This document shows, in pieces, positions 47,076-58,900 of a stretch of 64,000 nucleotides of DNA. The DNA is from Channa striata (lineage: Eukaryota; Chordata; Actinopteri; Anabantiformes; Channidae). The stretch spans positions 16,812,040 to 16,876,039 of the forward strand of contig CM065170.1 in the NCBI GenBank assembly GCA_033026295.1, written 5' to 3'. The notes below the pieces were generated by a model. The model made no database searches. It was not told the DNA's origin and saw only the letters and a program-made list of their open reading frames with translations. A program made the translations under genes and the position numbers. Within the stretch, counting starts at the first letter, position 1, and each line of letters starts with the position of its first letter.

Positions 47076-48017
47076 TGAATTCTCTAGTAACCCACCTCCA
47101 CTGAAGCTCCACACACCCCCCTGTTTTACATTTGTACCAGAGTGTACACACTGGATGACCTGCTGATTTTAGGCCTGATCCTCTTCCCTTTGCCGGACAA
47201 AATCGCTTTCCATGCAACGAGACAGAAATAAGCTCTCTGTGTGACAGACTGTTGCCAGACTGCCCCAGTCTGACATTGTCTAGTGGAATGTACATGTCAG
47301 AGTGTGTAGACAAGGGCACCACTGAAGAGAGGGCACTTCAGGTTCACAGGGTCAAGAGATGTCTGTCTGGGCCACATGTGTAGCACAGACCGCAGTTTGA
47401 TTTCTGGAGAAATAAAAGTGAAACCATTGCAGTTTATTTTTTTCGGTTAAATCAAGCTACTGTGCGCCTGCACACTCATAAATCACGTCACCACAAGCTT
47501 CATTCAGGTGCTTGTTGAATTGAATATTGAACCCAAACCCACAAAGATTGTCAGCTCCTAACTGGCAATCGCTTAATGAAATTAATGTAATGTAATACTT
47601 ATGTTAATGATGCTACAACAGTGGTTTTTAAAAATCTAACAGATATTTGTTGTCACAGTTTGTAACCTTAAATTGTCAACATTTGACAGATTTTGTGTTC
47701 CTCCAAAACCTTCTCATTTTTACATGACACACTCTCTACATGCATTTGTGTGATAATTAAATCCTCACCAGATTTCAGACCCTCTCCTTCTGCCATCAGA
47801 GGGAACACAGGCCACAAACATCCAGCATAGTTTTAGTTGGAACTATTGTGAAGTTACACCTCCACAATGCTGTTGGCACTCAGGTCTAATTGTTGCTGTT
47901 TGAAGTATGGCCACTTAGATATCCTGTTTAAGATGGGGCTGTATTGTTGCACCTTTGTTATGATAAACGTCCCTGCCCCCATCGACCAAGTGTGAAGGAA
48001 CAGGAGGGCCGCGACAA

Positions 48018-48023
48018 TATAAG
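48018..48023 (+). promoter_or_regulatory. TATA-like box of lefty
   Basis: TATAAG within CAATATAAGGGG lies 67 bp upstream of the start codon. This would place transcription initiation near 48048 and give a short leader of about 35-40 bases. A GTCTGTCT Smad-type box overlaps the predicted start region (48051-48058). Confidence 0.6.
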
Positions 48024-48084
48024 GGGCCGCGGGAGTGTCAGGGGGACACTGTCTGTCTCTGGGTGACTTGTGCTGCTTTGAATC

Positions 48085-49751
48085 ATGGATTTCCTCCGAG
48101 CTTGTCTCCTCTTCGCCGCTCTCCTCGGTGTCTCCACCGCTTTTACGCATCAGGATATGAAGGACGCCCTGCTGAAGAAACTGGGCCTGGACACAATTCC
48201 AAACATTCAGAAGAGGGATTTGGAGAACCTGGTTGTTCCGGCGCATATCAGAAATAAGTACCTGTCCATGTTGAAAATGCACCATAGCAGAAGACGCAGA
48301 TCTCTGCCCAGTCTGGCGGGCATCCTGAGGGGAATCCCCGGCAACGCAGGTAAGAACCTTTCACACGTTCACATTTAAATATAACATGTCATTTTGGAGA
48401 GATCACATAAACGTAGCTTTGACACACATAACAGTTAGAGAGACACTGGTGTTTCCGTGCGTAATGCGTAAAAGTATTTCTCACGCACCAGACCAGAGCA
48501 CCAGCCTTTAGCAAAAGAAGTTTTAAGCATCTTGAGGAAAATGTAATTCAAGAATGCATCCTTTACTCCGTGTTGCAGACATTTCTGGAGAATACGTCTA
48601 CTCTGACACAACTCGGCACCGGATGGTGTTCGACATGGAGGGGAGGATCCCGGACAACAGCGAGGTGACCATGGCGGAGCTGAAGCTCTACCAGGGGGCT
48701 TCCTACCAGAAACGTTTAATAGCGGAGAAGAAGAACCACCGGCCCGTCAACAACGTCCGAGTCAGCATTTACTGGATCGGGGTACAACCCGACGGATCCA
48801 ACCGCTCATCACTGGTAGATTCGCGGTAAGGGATCCACTTTACATGCTAAACGGATATCTGAACCATAATTGAATTCATCCCCAGGAAATATCAACAGCT
48901 TTGTAATTAATCGTTCTTATCTCACGTGGTCACAGATTGATCCCCATTCACGAAAGCGGCTGGAAGAGCTTTGATGTGACCCAGGCGGTGCATCATTGGT
49001 CCAAGACGCAGCAGAACACACCTATGCACCTGGAGGTGTGGATCGAGGGCGAGAGACCTGGCAGCTACGCGGCAGAGATTGCCAAGAGTGTGCGCTTTAC
49101 CACCCAGGATCAGACGGACAGCACCCTGGGAAAGCCAGAGCTCATCCTCTACACACTCAACCTCGAAGAGTACGGGTAAGGGAGAGAGCTTTTGATTTAC
49201 AGGATGTGGAATCAGTGTGGCAATCAGCTCGTAACCACCTTTTGTTTTCGCCTGTCAAGCATCTGCATTCATTAGTCGTAACAGTGGGCACATTGTGCGT
49301 AAAGCTTGATTTGGGGGCCAAGACGTGGGCTAGGAGTTTATTGTGAGATTTCCACATATTAGTGTTTCATGTGACAGTTCATTTTCAGCAGCAGTCCTCT
49401 AACCTACTTTATGATTTCTTCCTCAGCTCTCGTGGTGACTGTGACGCCAACCAGAGCAAAGAAACCTGCTGCAGAGAGCAGTACTTCATCAACTTCCGTG
49501 CACTCACCTGGACACAGTACTGGATCATTGAGCCAGCAGGATACCAGGCCTACAGGTGCACAGGCGGCTGCAAACAGCCCAAGCGTAACTTTGGCTATGG
49601 GGAGCGGAGGTGCACGGCAGCTGAGAGTGCCCCCTTACCTATCATGTACCTGGTAAAGAAGGGGGACTACACTGAGATAGAAGTGGCTGAGTTCCCCAAT
49701 ATGATTGTCGAAAGGTGTGCTTGCACGATGGACAATGTCTCCATAGTATGA
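48085..49751 (+). CDS. lefty: Lefty (Nodal antagonist of the TGF-beta superfamily), complete, 4 exons
   Basis: Exons 48085-48349, 48579-48825, 48936-49175 and 49427-49751 join in phase to 358 residues, the usual Lefty length. Lefty is secreted and blocks Nodal signalling at its receptors and co-receptor, limiting mesendoderm and left-right signals. Seen: signal peptide (about 1-19, ends GVSTA), an RRRR processing site at 69-72, a second possible site KNHR at 140-143, a prodomain with DGSNRSSLVDSR and ESGWKSFDVTQAV, and a cysteine-knot domain with cysteines at 256, 265, 266, 295, 299, 313, 348 and 350. A single cysteine (RRC313T) stands where dimerising TGF-beta ligands have a CC pair. This loss of the intermolecular cysteine marks Lefty. 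Whether it is fish lft1 or lft2 is not decidable here. It is divergent from cdc42bpa and convergent with hnrnpu. Confidence 0.97.
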
Positions 49752-50140
49752 GGTCGTGAACAACAGATCCTATAAACACATATTTTTGGGGAAGTATTAT
49801 AGAAATGTTGTGCTGTTTGGTGCTGTTTTCTTTAGGGTGTTGATATATTTAACAGTTTCAAACAACACGTCTAGTACTTTCTATATAAATGGACATTTAT
49901 TGGGAGTTTCACACACGACAGGCAGTTCCTGCTGCCGCTAACCTCCTTCCACGAGCACTTTTTTATATTTTGTAGATTTTTATATCTTTTGTAAGTCACA
50001 TTTGAATGTAAGTCACATGTGAATGAGTTGTGTTGAATCCACAGCCACTGTTTGAATTCAGTATGATGTGTTATTTTTTCAAGTTGTACATAATAGGAAT
50101 GAGTTTATGTGTTTGAAAATAAACTATTTTGTTTCACTGA
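49752..50140 (+). terminator. lefty 3' UTR and polyadenylation signal
   Basis: An AATAAA signal is at 50118-50123, about 370 bp after the stop, giving an expected cleavage point near 50140. The UTR is U-rich with ATTTA-like stretches (for example near 49850-49900), in keeping with an unstable developmental mRNA. Confidence 0.7.
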
Positions 50141-53100
50141 AAGTTTCTGGTCCTCGTCTTCCCTGTTGTCAAGCGCGTCTGTCTGACCCAATTCACATTC
50201 ATGACCACATTCACATGCAGTTACATACAGCTGCAGCTGCTCTCTTCCACTTCTTTGTTTACACCTATAGGAAACTGTGAAGCCAAGTAAATAATTTGCC
50301 TAATGACTTATGCCGCTTGTTACACTGAGGACAGGCTGTCACTGACAATGATGGTCAAACATACTTGTTATGCTTTATTTGCAGTGGGTAGGAGCTATAT
50401 GGCCACATAGAGAGAGACGTGGATTCAGTTCTCATTAAGAATGGGCTCTCCATGTGTTTACATCAGGCTTAGACCAGGACAAATGTTGGTCATCAGGGCC
50501 AGTACCTAATGCGCTGTTGACAGTCTGAATGGGGGGCCTTGTCATTCATCAATATCCCTCGGATGGAGGTAAACACGGTGCTCTGCCAGAGGCAAGCAGC
50601 TGGTCGTCTGGGAGGCAAGTGGATTCCCATCATGCACCTCTGGCAGGGCAGTGGTGCTGTGATGAAAAGTAAATGTCAGCCTTTTACATTTAAATGTGTG
50701 GTGTCCATTGAAAGTTTGCTGTTGTTTCCCCTTGTAGGTTTTCCTCTTTCACTGTTACAAAATCAATTACCGTAGAGAGCACACAACTAAATCATTTCAG
50801 TCAGTGAGAGTTCTAAAGTTTATAAAACTTTCACTTGATGACAACAGGAAAATAAATTTTATCCTCTTGAGACTTCAAACGTCCTAGTTGTTGCAGATGC
50901 TGTACCATCCAAGTTGTACTGGAAGGTGAAATTTATTCATATTTGTTGTACACTGAAGACATTTGGGTTTGAGATAAAAAGATGGATATTCACATGAAAG
51001 TTCAAAATTTCAGCTTTTATTTGATAGTGTTTACACATTTTATATCAGATGGCCTAAATTTGATCTTTTCCAAAAGTGATGGAACACATGGCTGGCAGGT
51101 GTTTTTTTGTTACCCAGGTGTGTCCCGTTCCAAACAACTTCCTGGGGAACCTGTGTTTGTTGGTCAGAAACCAACAAAGCTATGGGATGAAAGTAGTTTT
51201 GTCATTTTCAATATGAGAAAAGGGAAGGGGGACAATGCAAGACACTGCAGGAACATTGTGCAAATCCATCAGTTTCAGCATGTCATGAAAAAGAAAGAAA
51301 CCAGGTTAGTGAAAGAAAAAAAGAGGTAATGATATAAATATTTTGAGATCTGTAGAAAAAACTGTGACATCACCAACAACATTCACAGAGTAGGGATGTA
51401 GGTATCATAATCCAGCATCTGAATAAAACAGTATCAGCAGAAATACAGAGACGATACTGCAACATACTAAACCTTCATCAGCAGTAAGAATCAAAAAGTC
51501 ACGTTGGAATTTGCCTTGAAATGTTCAGAGATCCGTCACAAAGGCTCTGGAACAAACTTTTTATGGAATGATGAGTCACATGAGGTTTGGACTATGAAAG
51601 GATCTCACCTGCTGAAGAAGAAACTGAATGGAAAAACAAATAACTGTTGGAAGCTCCACTTGCAGTCTAGAAAAGCATTTCACAAGAAATCGGCAATTAG
51701 TTGATGAGTCACAAGCTTGATGTAGGTAATACAAACAGGAATTTTCAAACCCAAATAACTATTATTTATTTAAAACAAAGTGTTCCATTATTTTCAGTAC
51801 AGATAAAATTCAGTTCATCTGTTACAGAAGGTACTATATTTGGTTTGGACAACATGTTAAATCGAAAAGAGCTTACGATAAAAGCTGAATTTTTTAATTT
51901 TGATCTAGTGGCAGTCTTTTGATGTTATACACAACAGTCTTTAGTGTAAAGTTACAAATATATATTTAATGCATATTCAATTCGTATTTATGTGCTCTCA
52001 AGATCAGAAGTAACAAATATGGTCAGATACTGTATAAAAAGAAGGTTATAGTAATAAAGTAACAAATATATCAGTGCAGAAGTTTGCACTCTTGTTGATT
52101 AACTTTAAAATGTTTCGAAGTGTTTAGAGACACCAGCACCAACTGTAGAGTCAGAACTTCTTTCAACAAGACAATGACCCAAAAAACAAAGCAAAGTCAA
52201 CTCCGAAAAGGTTGAAAGAATAAAGGGAATGTTTATTCTGGCCTTCCCAGTGTTCCAAGTATCCAGAGCTTTTTGTCATTAAAATCCAGCGGATCGATTC
52301 AGAGAAGGCTGAACACGGCAGACAACTGAGCAATCTGACAGACGGGACGACAATCATGGCATCCAGAATATGAGAGTTACACCTGAAAGAGTCCTGCTCA
52401 AAGAGTGTACTCAAAGTCAAGGTGAACATTTATTAAAGGGGAGATGCAAATGTTTTCATTTATTCACTAAGACTTTACACTGTGGCCATTTTTGTTACCT
52501 CTAAAGATGAAGAACTATTTGAACCAGCTGACTGTGCATAAAATAAATAATACTTACCCTTTTTGGTTTTTTCAGTTAAGAGGAAGCAAACTCATGCACT
52601 CGACTGACCTACTCGTAGAGACAATTAAAACGAGACCATCATTCCGTAGAATTTATCCTAATGAGATATCATTTACATTTCTTTACTCTGACATCCCAAA
52701 GCCACTCTAAGCCAATTTACATTCAATGGTGTAAGCCAGTAAAAACCCTGGGCATGAAGAGTTCTCCTGTAGGTACTGCAAAAAAAAACAGCCACTCTAT
52801 ACCAGCTTGTTTAATTTTAATAGAGTTGAGACGATTTTAAAAAGAAAATACAATTCCAATTTTCATGAACACAAATATCAAAAACTGTCAGATAGAAAAG
52901 ACAACAAATGTTAAAGTCTCAAAGCTTTTGCGCTGTTGGGTTTAATAATAAAAGACCTGATATATAACCTGCAACGGAACGCGATAAAAATATAGTGTCT
53001 GTTGTATGTATAGATTATCCTGTAGACTCAAAGCTTACATTCTGCTAGATGTATGGATCCAGTACAATAAAACAAGAGGGCACAAACCTTCCAGACAATT

Positions 53101-53200
53101 AAATAGAACTGACAATTCATCACACAGCAGTACTGGGGCAAACTAACAATTGTCTCAATCACAATACAGTTATTACTCAAATGAATGAACATTCGTGCAT
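50141..53200. other. Intergenic interval between convergent lefty and hnrnpu
   Basis: No gene was recognised. The segment 50460-50680 is less AT-rich and repeat-free. The stretch 51000-52430 is a decayed Tc1-like element. The rest is AT-rich. The right boundary depends on where hnrnpu transcripts end. Confidence 0.65.
51000..52430 (+). mobile_element. Decayed Tc1/mariner-type transposon
   Basis: Plus-strand fragments of a DDE transposase are visible. FLWNDESHEVWTMKGSH near 51560-51610 corresponds to the region of the first catalytic Asp. FFQQDNDPKNKAKSTPKRLK at 52158-52217 carries the conserved QQDND block of the second catalytic Asp. Stops and indels separate them. Ends are approximate, since I could not define clean inverted repeats. 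It is a different family from the element at 13890-14920. Confidence 0.65.
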
Positions 53201-54847
53201 GGTTGAAATAGTATTTACACATTTATTAAATATCAACGCGATTTAGTACAAAACAAAAGCAATGGACACAGAGCACTAAGCTTGTCTGATCTACACTAAT
53301 GGGATGTTCTCCAGCTTTGATGTTGCTGCAGTGTTGAAACACAAAGCTGGGGGTCCTCTGCCAAAGTAACGCTGCGGGAAACGTGAGGAGCTGCCAATAT
53401 TGCTGGGCCACACAGTCACCAACATCAACTCTGGAGCGTTAAGACAACATAATGATTTAAGAGTTGGAAACTAAGTAGTCATCAGTCTTGTCAAGTCAAC
53501 TTGATCTGTTGGCTGTGTGGATGTGCTGACACTGTGTAGCCCTTTAGGTTTGCTGGTGAAGATGAGCAACTTTGCTTCCCTCCAACCACCTTTACCCAAC
53601 TACAGTAATTGGAAATTTGATAAAAACTAAAAGTGTTTAATAAAATAAATACACATGCAAAGAAGTAAAATGCTATTGTGGTTCTGATTTTCCAGCCACT
53701 AATGGCATAAAAATCAGTGCTAGCTGTTATTCCAAGAAGTCCACTGCACTAAAAAAAAAAAAAAAAAAAAAATATTGGCAATCTAGGAACCACACCTCTT
53801 CCTGAGAATCATGCGTAGTGCCTCAATTTTAATATATATCGAAAGAATTCATAACAAAGGGATCAAATACATATTGTACTAAAAATGGCTTCCTTTGATC
53901 CTTAAAATGGCTTGGCCAAAATACTTAAACAATGCACATTAGAATAGCTAAAAGACAGGACATCACATATCAAAGACAGGACAGTTTACTAATGGTGTGT
54001 AAACTGGAGTAGTAGTGGGGCTGATGTCCTCGGTGTTTGAAGTAGCAAACTCGGCCATCGCCCATTCAAAGGTCTTTTACACACCTTTGAACTGAATCAA
54101 AAGTCATAAGCCAGGAGCAATGTAAAAAAGCCAACGAGTTGTTTATTGTGGGTCTATGGGGTTTAGGTTACAGTTTGATAGTGTGAACAAAAGACAAAAA
54201 CTTGCTGTAATGTATCTGCTGCTTCAGCTTAACTGTTTGACAGTAGACTATTGACATGTACAGTCTAACAATATAATCAGCTACCATGCTTCTAAGCCAA
54301 GAAGCCAAGGTTTCTTTCAATCATTACTATTTTATCTTTAACTTCTGATACAAACTATGCAAAAACAAATATATACAATTTGTAATAAAAAAAAGCAAAC
54401 AAAAATCACAGCACAGATAAAATGCACAACCCTGGGGGAGGGAAGGGAAAAAAAAAAAAAAAAAAACAACATCTGCCAGGGTGGCAGAATGTTTCTTGTT
54501 CCTGATATTACAAACATGTCATTTTTAAAAGCACATCATTTAAAAGTGTTGAAGAGGATAATGAAATATACAACAAAGGGAAAAAAGCAGTTACTGAATA
54601 AGACTAAACCCACGTAAATGCGTATATAGATATATATAAACCTTCAGTTACACTCAGACTGCCTTGATTCCTTTGATGTGGAATGTTGTTGCGCCAAATC
54701 ATTCAGTCTCGGTTGTCAGTTGGTGGGGTTTTTGATTATTAAAAGTGGGTTGTAGGAAGGGGGGGGAGAAAAAACAGCGAGAGGAAGGATGTTCCGTGGC
54801 TAGTGGTGGCTCTGGGTGTCAGCCACCAGTCCATTAGAACAAGTGTC
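53201..54847 (-). other. hnrnpu: Probable hnrnpu 3' UTR
   Basis: Downstream of the hnrnpu stop, with no coding potential. Candidate minus-strand AATAAA signals (TTTATT on the plus strand) are at 54142-54147 and 53222-53227. Poly(A) tracts occur at 53751-53772 and 54449-54466. hnRNP U transcripts are known to have long 3' UTRs, so either site is plausible; alternative polyadenylation is possible. Confidence 0.5.
53751..53772. repeat. A22 homopolymer
   Basis: About 22 consecutive A on the plus strand, within the presumed hnrnpu 3' UTR (poly U in the transcript). Confidence 0.93.
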
Positions 54848-55984
54848 TTAGTAATATCCAGGTTGATAGTGCTGGCTCCACAGCTTCTGGTTCCAGAACT
54901 GGACAAGACACAAATGACATTAAGCTTACACATCATATTTGTTCTGACCATCTTCTTATATAATTAATGGAACTTCACATATTACAAGAAAATTAAGAGC
55001 TTAAAACTAATCTGTATTGTCAACAACACCATCTTCCCTGTAACTGTAGCGAGTCATTCAGATAGAAAACTGAGACGCTGCAGAAATACTGACCCCTTGC
55101 TGCCAGCTCTGGTTGAAAGCTTGAGCCTTGTCCATGCCATTCCTATTGCCAAAGTTGCCACTGTTCCTGTTATTACCAAAGTTGCCATTCTTGTTGCCAA
55201 AGTTGCCACGGTTACCACCTCTCTGTTGAAACTGCAGGGGGAGAAACCGATTACAGCAACAGGCGGGTGGATATTAAGTCTGACATGTTTTACCACGCTT
55301 ATAAGCAAACCCACCTGATTGGGATGTCCCCTGTTTCCACCACGATTCATATTGGAGCCACCTCCTCTGTTCATATTCCCTCTGTTCATTGGGCCACCTC
55401 TGTTCATGGGGCCCCCTCTGGGTCCCATGTTACCCCTCATTGGTCCACCTCTGGGGGACCCACCAAGGCTGGGAATGGGGCCACCGCCCCGGTTGAAGTT
55501 TCCACGGTTCGGGAATCCTCTGAAGGCAGGGGGAGGCAGGAAGCCGCGAGGTGGACGATTAAAGCCACCACGGGGGCCAGGAGCTGCAGACAAAATGTAA
55601 TTGCCATTTAAAACTAATAAATAAAAACAGGAAAATAAAAGTGGGAGGGGGGGTACAACCAAAGACCATATCATTTCTAATAGAATGGCACTTTAGTCCT
55701 ACCTCCCCTGAAGTTGCCTCTGTTCTGGAAGCCTCCTCGGCCACCGCCTCGCTGTCCAGGTCCACTGCCACGACCAAACTGATTCTTGGCTCCACGGCCA
55801 CCACCACGTGGGCCACCGCCTCTCTTTGGCGTTGTGCTTCCCTGATTGGGTTTCTTCTCAGCAGGAAGTGCGGTTTTGCTTTCCTCCTTGTATTGTTCTA
55901 GCAGCTTGGCTGCCTCCTCCTTCTGCAGCTCAGCATAGACAACATCATTGAAGCTTTCACCTTCCTCGGGCAGAGAGTAGAAGC
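54848..55984 (-). CDS. hnrnpu: hnrnpu exons 11-14: RGG/low-complexity C-terminus (residues about 571-816)
   Basis: It starts with an acidic/helical part (FNDVVYAELQKEEAAKLLEQ), then RGGGPRGGGRG, GGRGGFQNRGNFRGG, repeated PMNRGG/NMNRGG units and NFGN repeats, and ends WSQHYQPGYY with TAA at 54848-54850. The RGG box is the RNA-binding region of the family and a substrate for arginine methylation. The terminal exon is only 51 coding bases and was found from the splice frame. Confidence 0.95.
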
Positions 55985-58900
55985 CTGTAATAGTCGTGAA
56001 CAAGCAGAAAGTGATTAGGAATTCAAAAGACAGAAGAACGTATTACATAAGCAAACAGGAAAGTTTTCAGTGAACGTTCACCCTGCATTTGATGCATTTT
56101 AAGTCATAAAATACCTTTCATTTTGAGGACAGCATGCTCAGGCACTTCTTTACCATCAGTCTCAACCTTTTTCTGAACTCTTTGCTTGTACTCTTCATCA
56201 GAGGGACAGACCACCACAGCCTTACGCTGGAAGCCTGCAAACAAACACATCTTCCTCTTCTGGCCTGGGGCAGACAGGTTTGTCTGCAGAGAACAGACAC
56301 ACATCGTTATACTGCCACTTAGAATGATTTTACCGTCAGCACATGGTCAAAATACAATGAGTCCTTATAAAAAAAAATAATAAAAAAAAATCAATTACAT
56401 GATCAAGGATGTAGTTTCTTTTCTTGCGGGCAGCAATCTCAATGAACTTTCCCAAGAAGAGCGGGGCTCGCTGGGAAATAGCAGTCAGTTTCGTGATGTC
56501 CTTTGACTGGCGTTTCATGCTGTTAATCTGCATTAACGAGATAGATTGAAATGGGATTTTTGGTTTTTAAACAAGTGTGATAGAAACTATAGAACCAGGT
56601 AAAGTTTGCAGGGTATCACAGTACTGACCATCATCTTGTCCACTATGGTGTCACTGCCCAAGATGTAGTATTTCCCCGGGTTTTCCTGTACATGGTTCTT
56701 CACCCATGTAGTCTTCCCTGAGCCTGGCAGACCCACCATCACTATGATCTATGTGACATGAAAGGTTAAGAATGCACGAGGTTCAAAATCTCACTTACAC
56801 TATTTTCATTTAATATCTCACCTCGCAGTCTGCCTTTGTCTGTGGCCCCTTAAGCCCCCGGACTCTCTCATTGACAGGTATCTGTTGCAGGAAAGTGTAA
56901 CCCTCTGGTTGAGGAAAGTATGGAGTTTCCATCTGCCCAAAGTTAAACTCCACAGCACAGTTGTGGCAGATGACATGGGGGAAAAGCGCCTGGCCATTTA
57001 AACTGTCCTTGTTAAGCCGGAAAGCTTCAGCTGGCTCCGCGCCATTCTTTGAGAATGACAGCACCACCTCATCACCCTCAAAGTCCTGAGTAAAGGAAAC
57101 AAAGAGGAAAAAAAAGCATTTTAATAACATCAATTAATGTTAAAAGTTTAATGTGTTAAAATAAGGCTGGGAAAATAAATGCAGGCCATAACATTTTTGT
57201 ATCAATTAGACCATTGTGGAGAACCCGTGCACACTGAGGCCGGGAGGCCTAATCTACTGCTGGCAGCCTCAAGAAAAACAGAAATGCAACAAACGAGGCC
57301 AGATAGGCGTTACCATTTGGCGACATCTAGAGGGCGTAAATGCTGAGGACAGCCTGCACTGCTGCTGCAGTAGTGTACACCCCTACTGCAGAGAGCACCG
57401 CATTTATTCTCACTCAGTCTAGCATTAATCATATTCTTGGTGGCAAATAAAATAATTTTAGCCTCTTACAATGAGACAGCAGATGACATCATTCTCCTCA
57501 TAGGTTTCCCCAAAATCCTCTGTCACACAGTTTGTGGTCTTCTTGCCTTTTCCAGAGTAGGCGTAAGAATACTCTTCCTCACCTATATAGTAAGAAAATA
57601 CATTGAGAAATAAAACTTACTGCTGATAACTGAGGTTATCCCTATTCCCCCCCCCCACCCCACACAGTGGGTCTAGCAGACCATCCACCATTACTATGAC
57701 ATTTATATAATGATGCAGATAAACCACTATTAATCATTTTTCTTGAAAATTTCACTATTTATCTTATTTGACTATTAGGCAAATGCATTTTATAAGAGGT
57801 TCAATTTCATTTAAAATACTGTACAGTACCTTGACCCCTGTAGTGTCCAGCTTGTACGATTTAACAATTTGTAACACTTGGTGACAGAATTATTACAAAT
57901 CATTTTTATTTTGATATAAAAAAATCTCCAAAAGACAATTTAGGTCCACCATGTGTTGTAACCAATGAGAACTAAATAATAATAACTAAAAAGTCACCGT
58001 TTCCTATTCCAGTGACATCTGAACATTAGGACACATCTAGTACATTATGTAGAGTGGTAAAGATGAAAAGAAACTAACCCAGAAGCAGGGTGCCAGTAGC
58101 CAGGGACCAGCCAACCTGCACATCATGAATCGCCATACTCTTGTTGGAAATGTGCTTCACAGTAATTTTCTCTGTAATCTAATGACAAAATTAGAAAAAT
58201 AAAAGTTTAATTGAATTGGGAACCAGTGTTTTAAAAAATATTCACAATTTGTGAGCACTGTATAAAAATGTGAATGATATTTTGTCCACTGTTGGTATAC
58301 CTTCATCTCAAAGCAAGCTTTGCCACTGTTCACACCATAGGTCGCCTTGCCTCCGGACCACAGATAAGCAAAACTTTCCATTGTGAGAGAGGAGGCACTG
58401 TAACGGTCTCGTGACACCTTAAAATGCAGGTCGCAGTTGTCTGGAGCAAAAAAAAAAAAAACCTTTTCTCTCTGTTTCCATGTATAAAACATTTTGACAG
58501 ATTAACACTACACAAGCTTGGGTGGATGAGTCTTTGCAAACACTACATAAATCCCTGCTACGTTACGAAACTTACAGGTATCGAGGCAAACTTTTGTGTC
58601 ATCAAACTCTTCATCTTCCTCCTCCAAGGGTGGCACGGGGGACTTAAATGAAGCCCTGAAAAGAGACGCCAACCAGTCAGTCAGAAGTTTCACATATCAA
58701 TGCAGTTGCTTGGAACACAGTTGCCTTGGGTAGAACTTCCTCAAAAATATTGGGGGAGAAAGTGGAAAGAAACTAGAGAAAACATTACAAAACAGGGTAA
58801 ACTGGTCACGCAACCTCCAAAATTTCTGGATAGTCAGCTGTATTATGGGCCTTGCCAGACAACACTTACCTTGCAGTATCCAGCGAAATCTAAAACGTGA

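Larger units (their letters stand above)
41641..48017. other. Intergenic interval between divergent cdc42bpa and lefty
   Basis: I see no gene here. Contents are microsatellites at 42539-42564 and 42701-42746, a MITE at 43427-43880, a LINE-like tail at 44036-44100, an exact 192-bp tandem duplication at 44312-44695, a CTCF-like motif at 44741-44756, a repeat-poor block at about 44820-45860 and a FoxH1/Smad motif cluster at 46793-47075. The right-hand half is the natural place for lefty enhancers. Confidence 0.75.

Noticed and set aside
48085..49751. Assignment as Nodal, BMP or GDF
   Set aside because: The single cysteine at 313, the lack of the CC pair and the early RRRR site fit Lefty and not the dimeric ligands.
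55267..55611. Plus-strand open frames of 93-114 codons
   Set aside because: Antisense shadow of the hnrnpu RGG-encoding exon 12.
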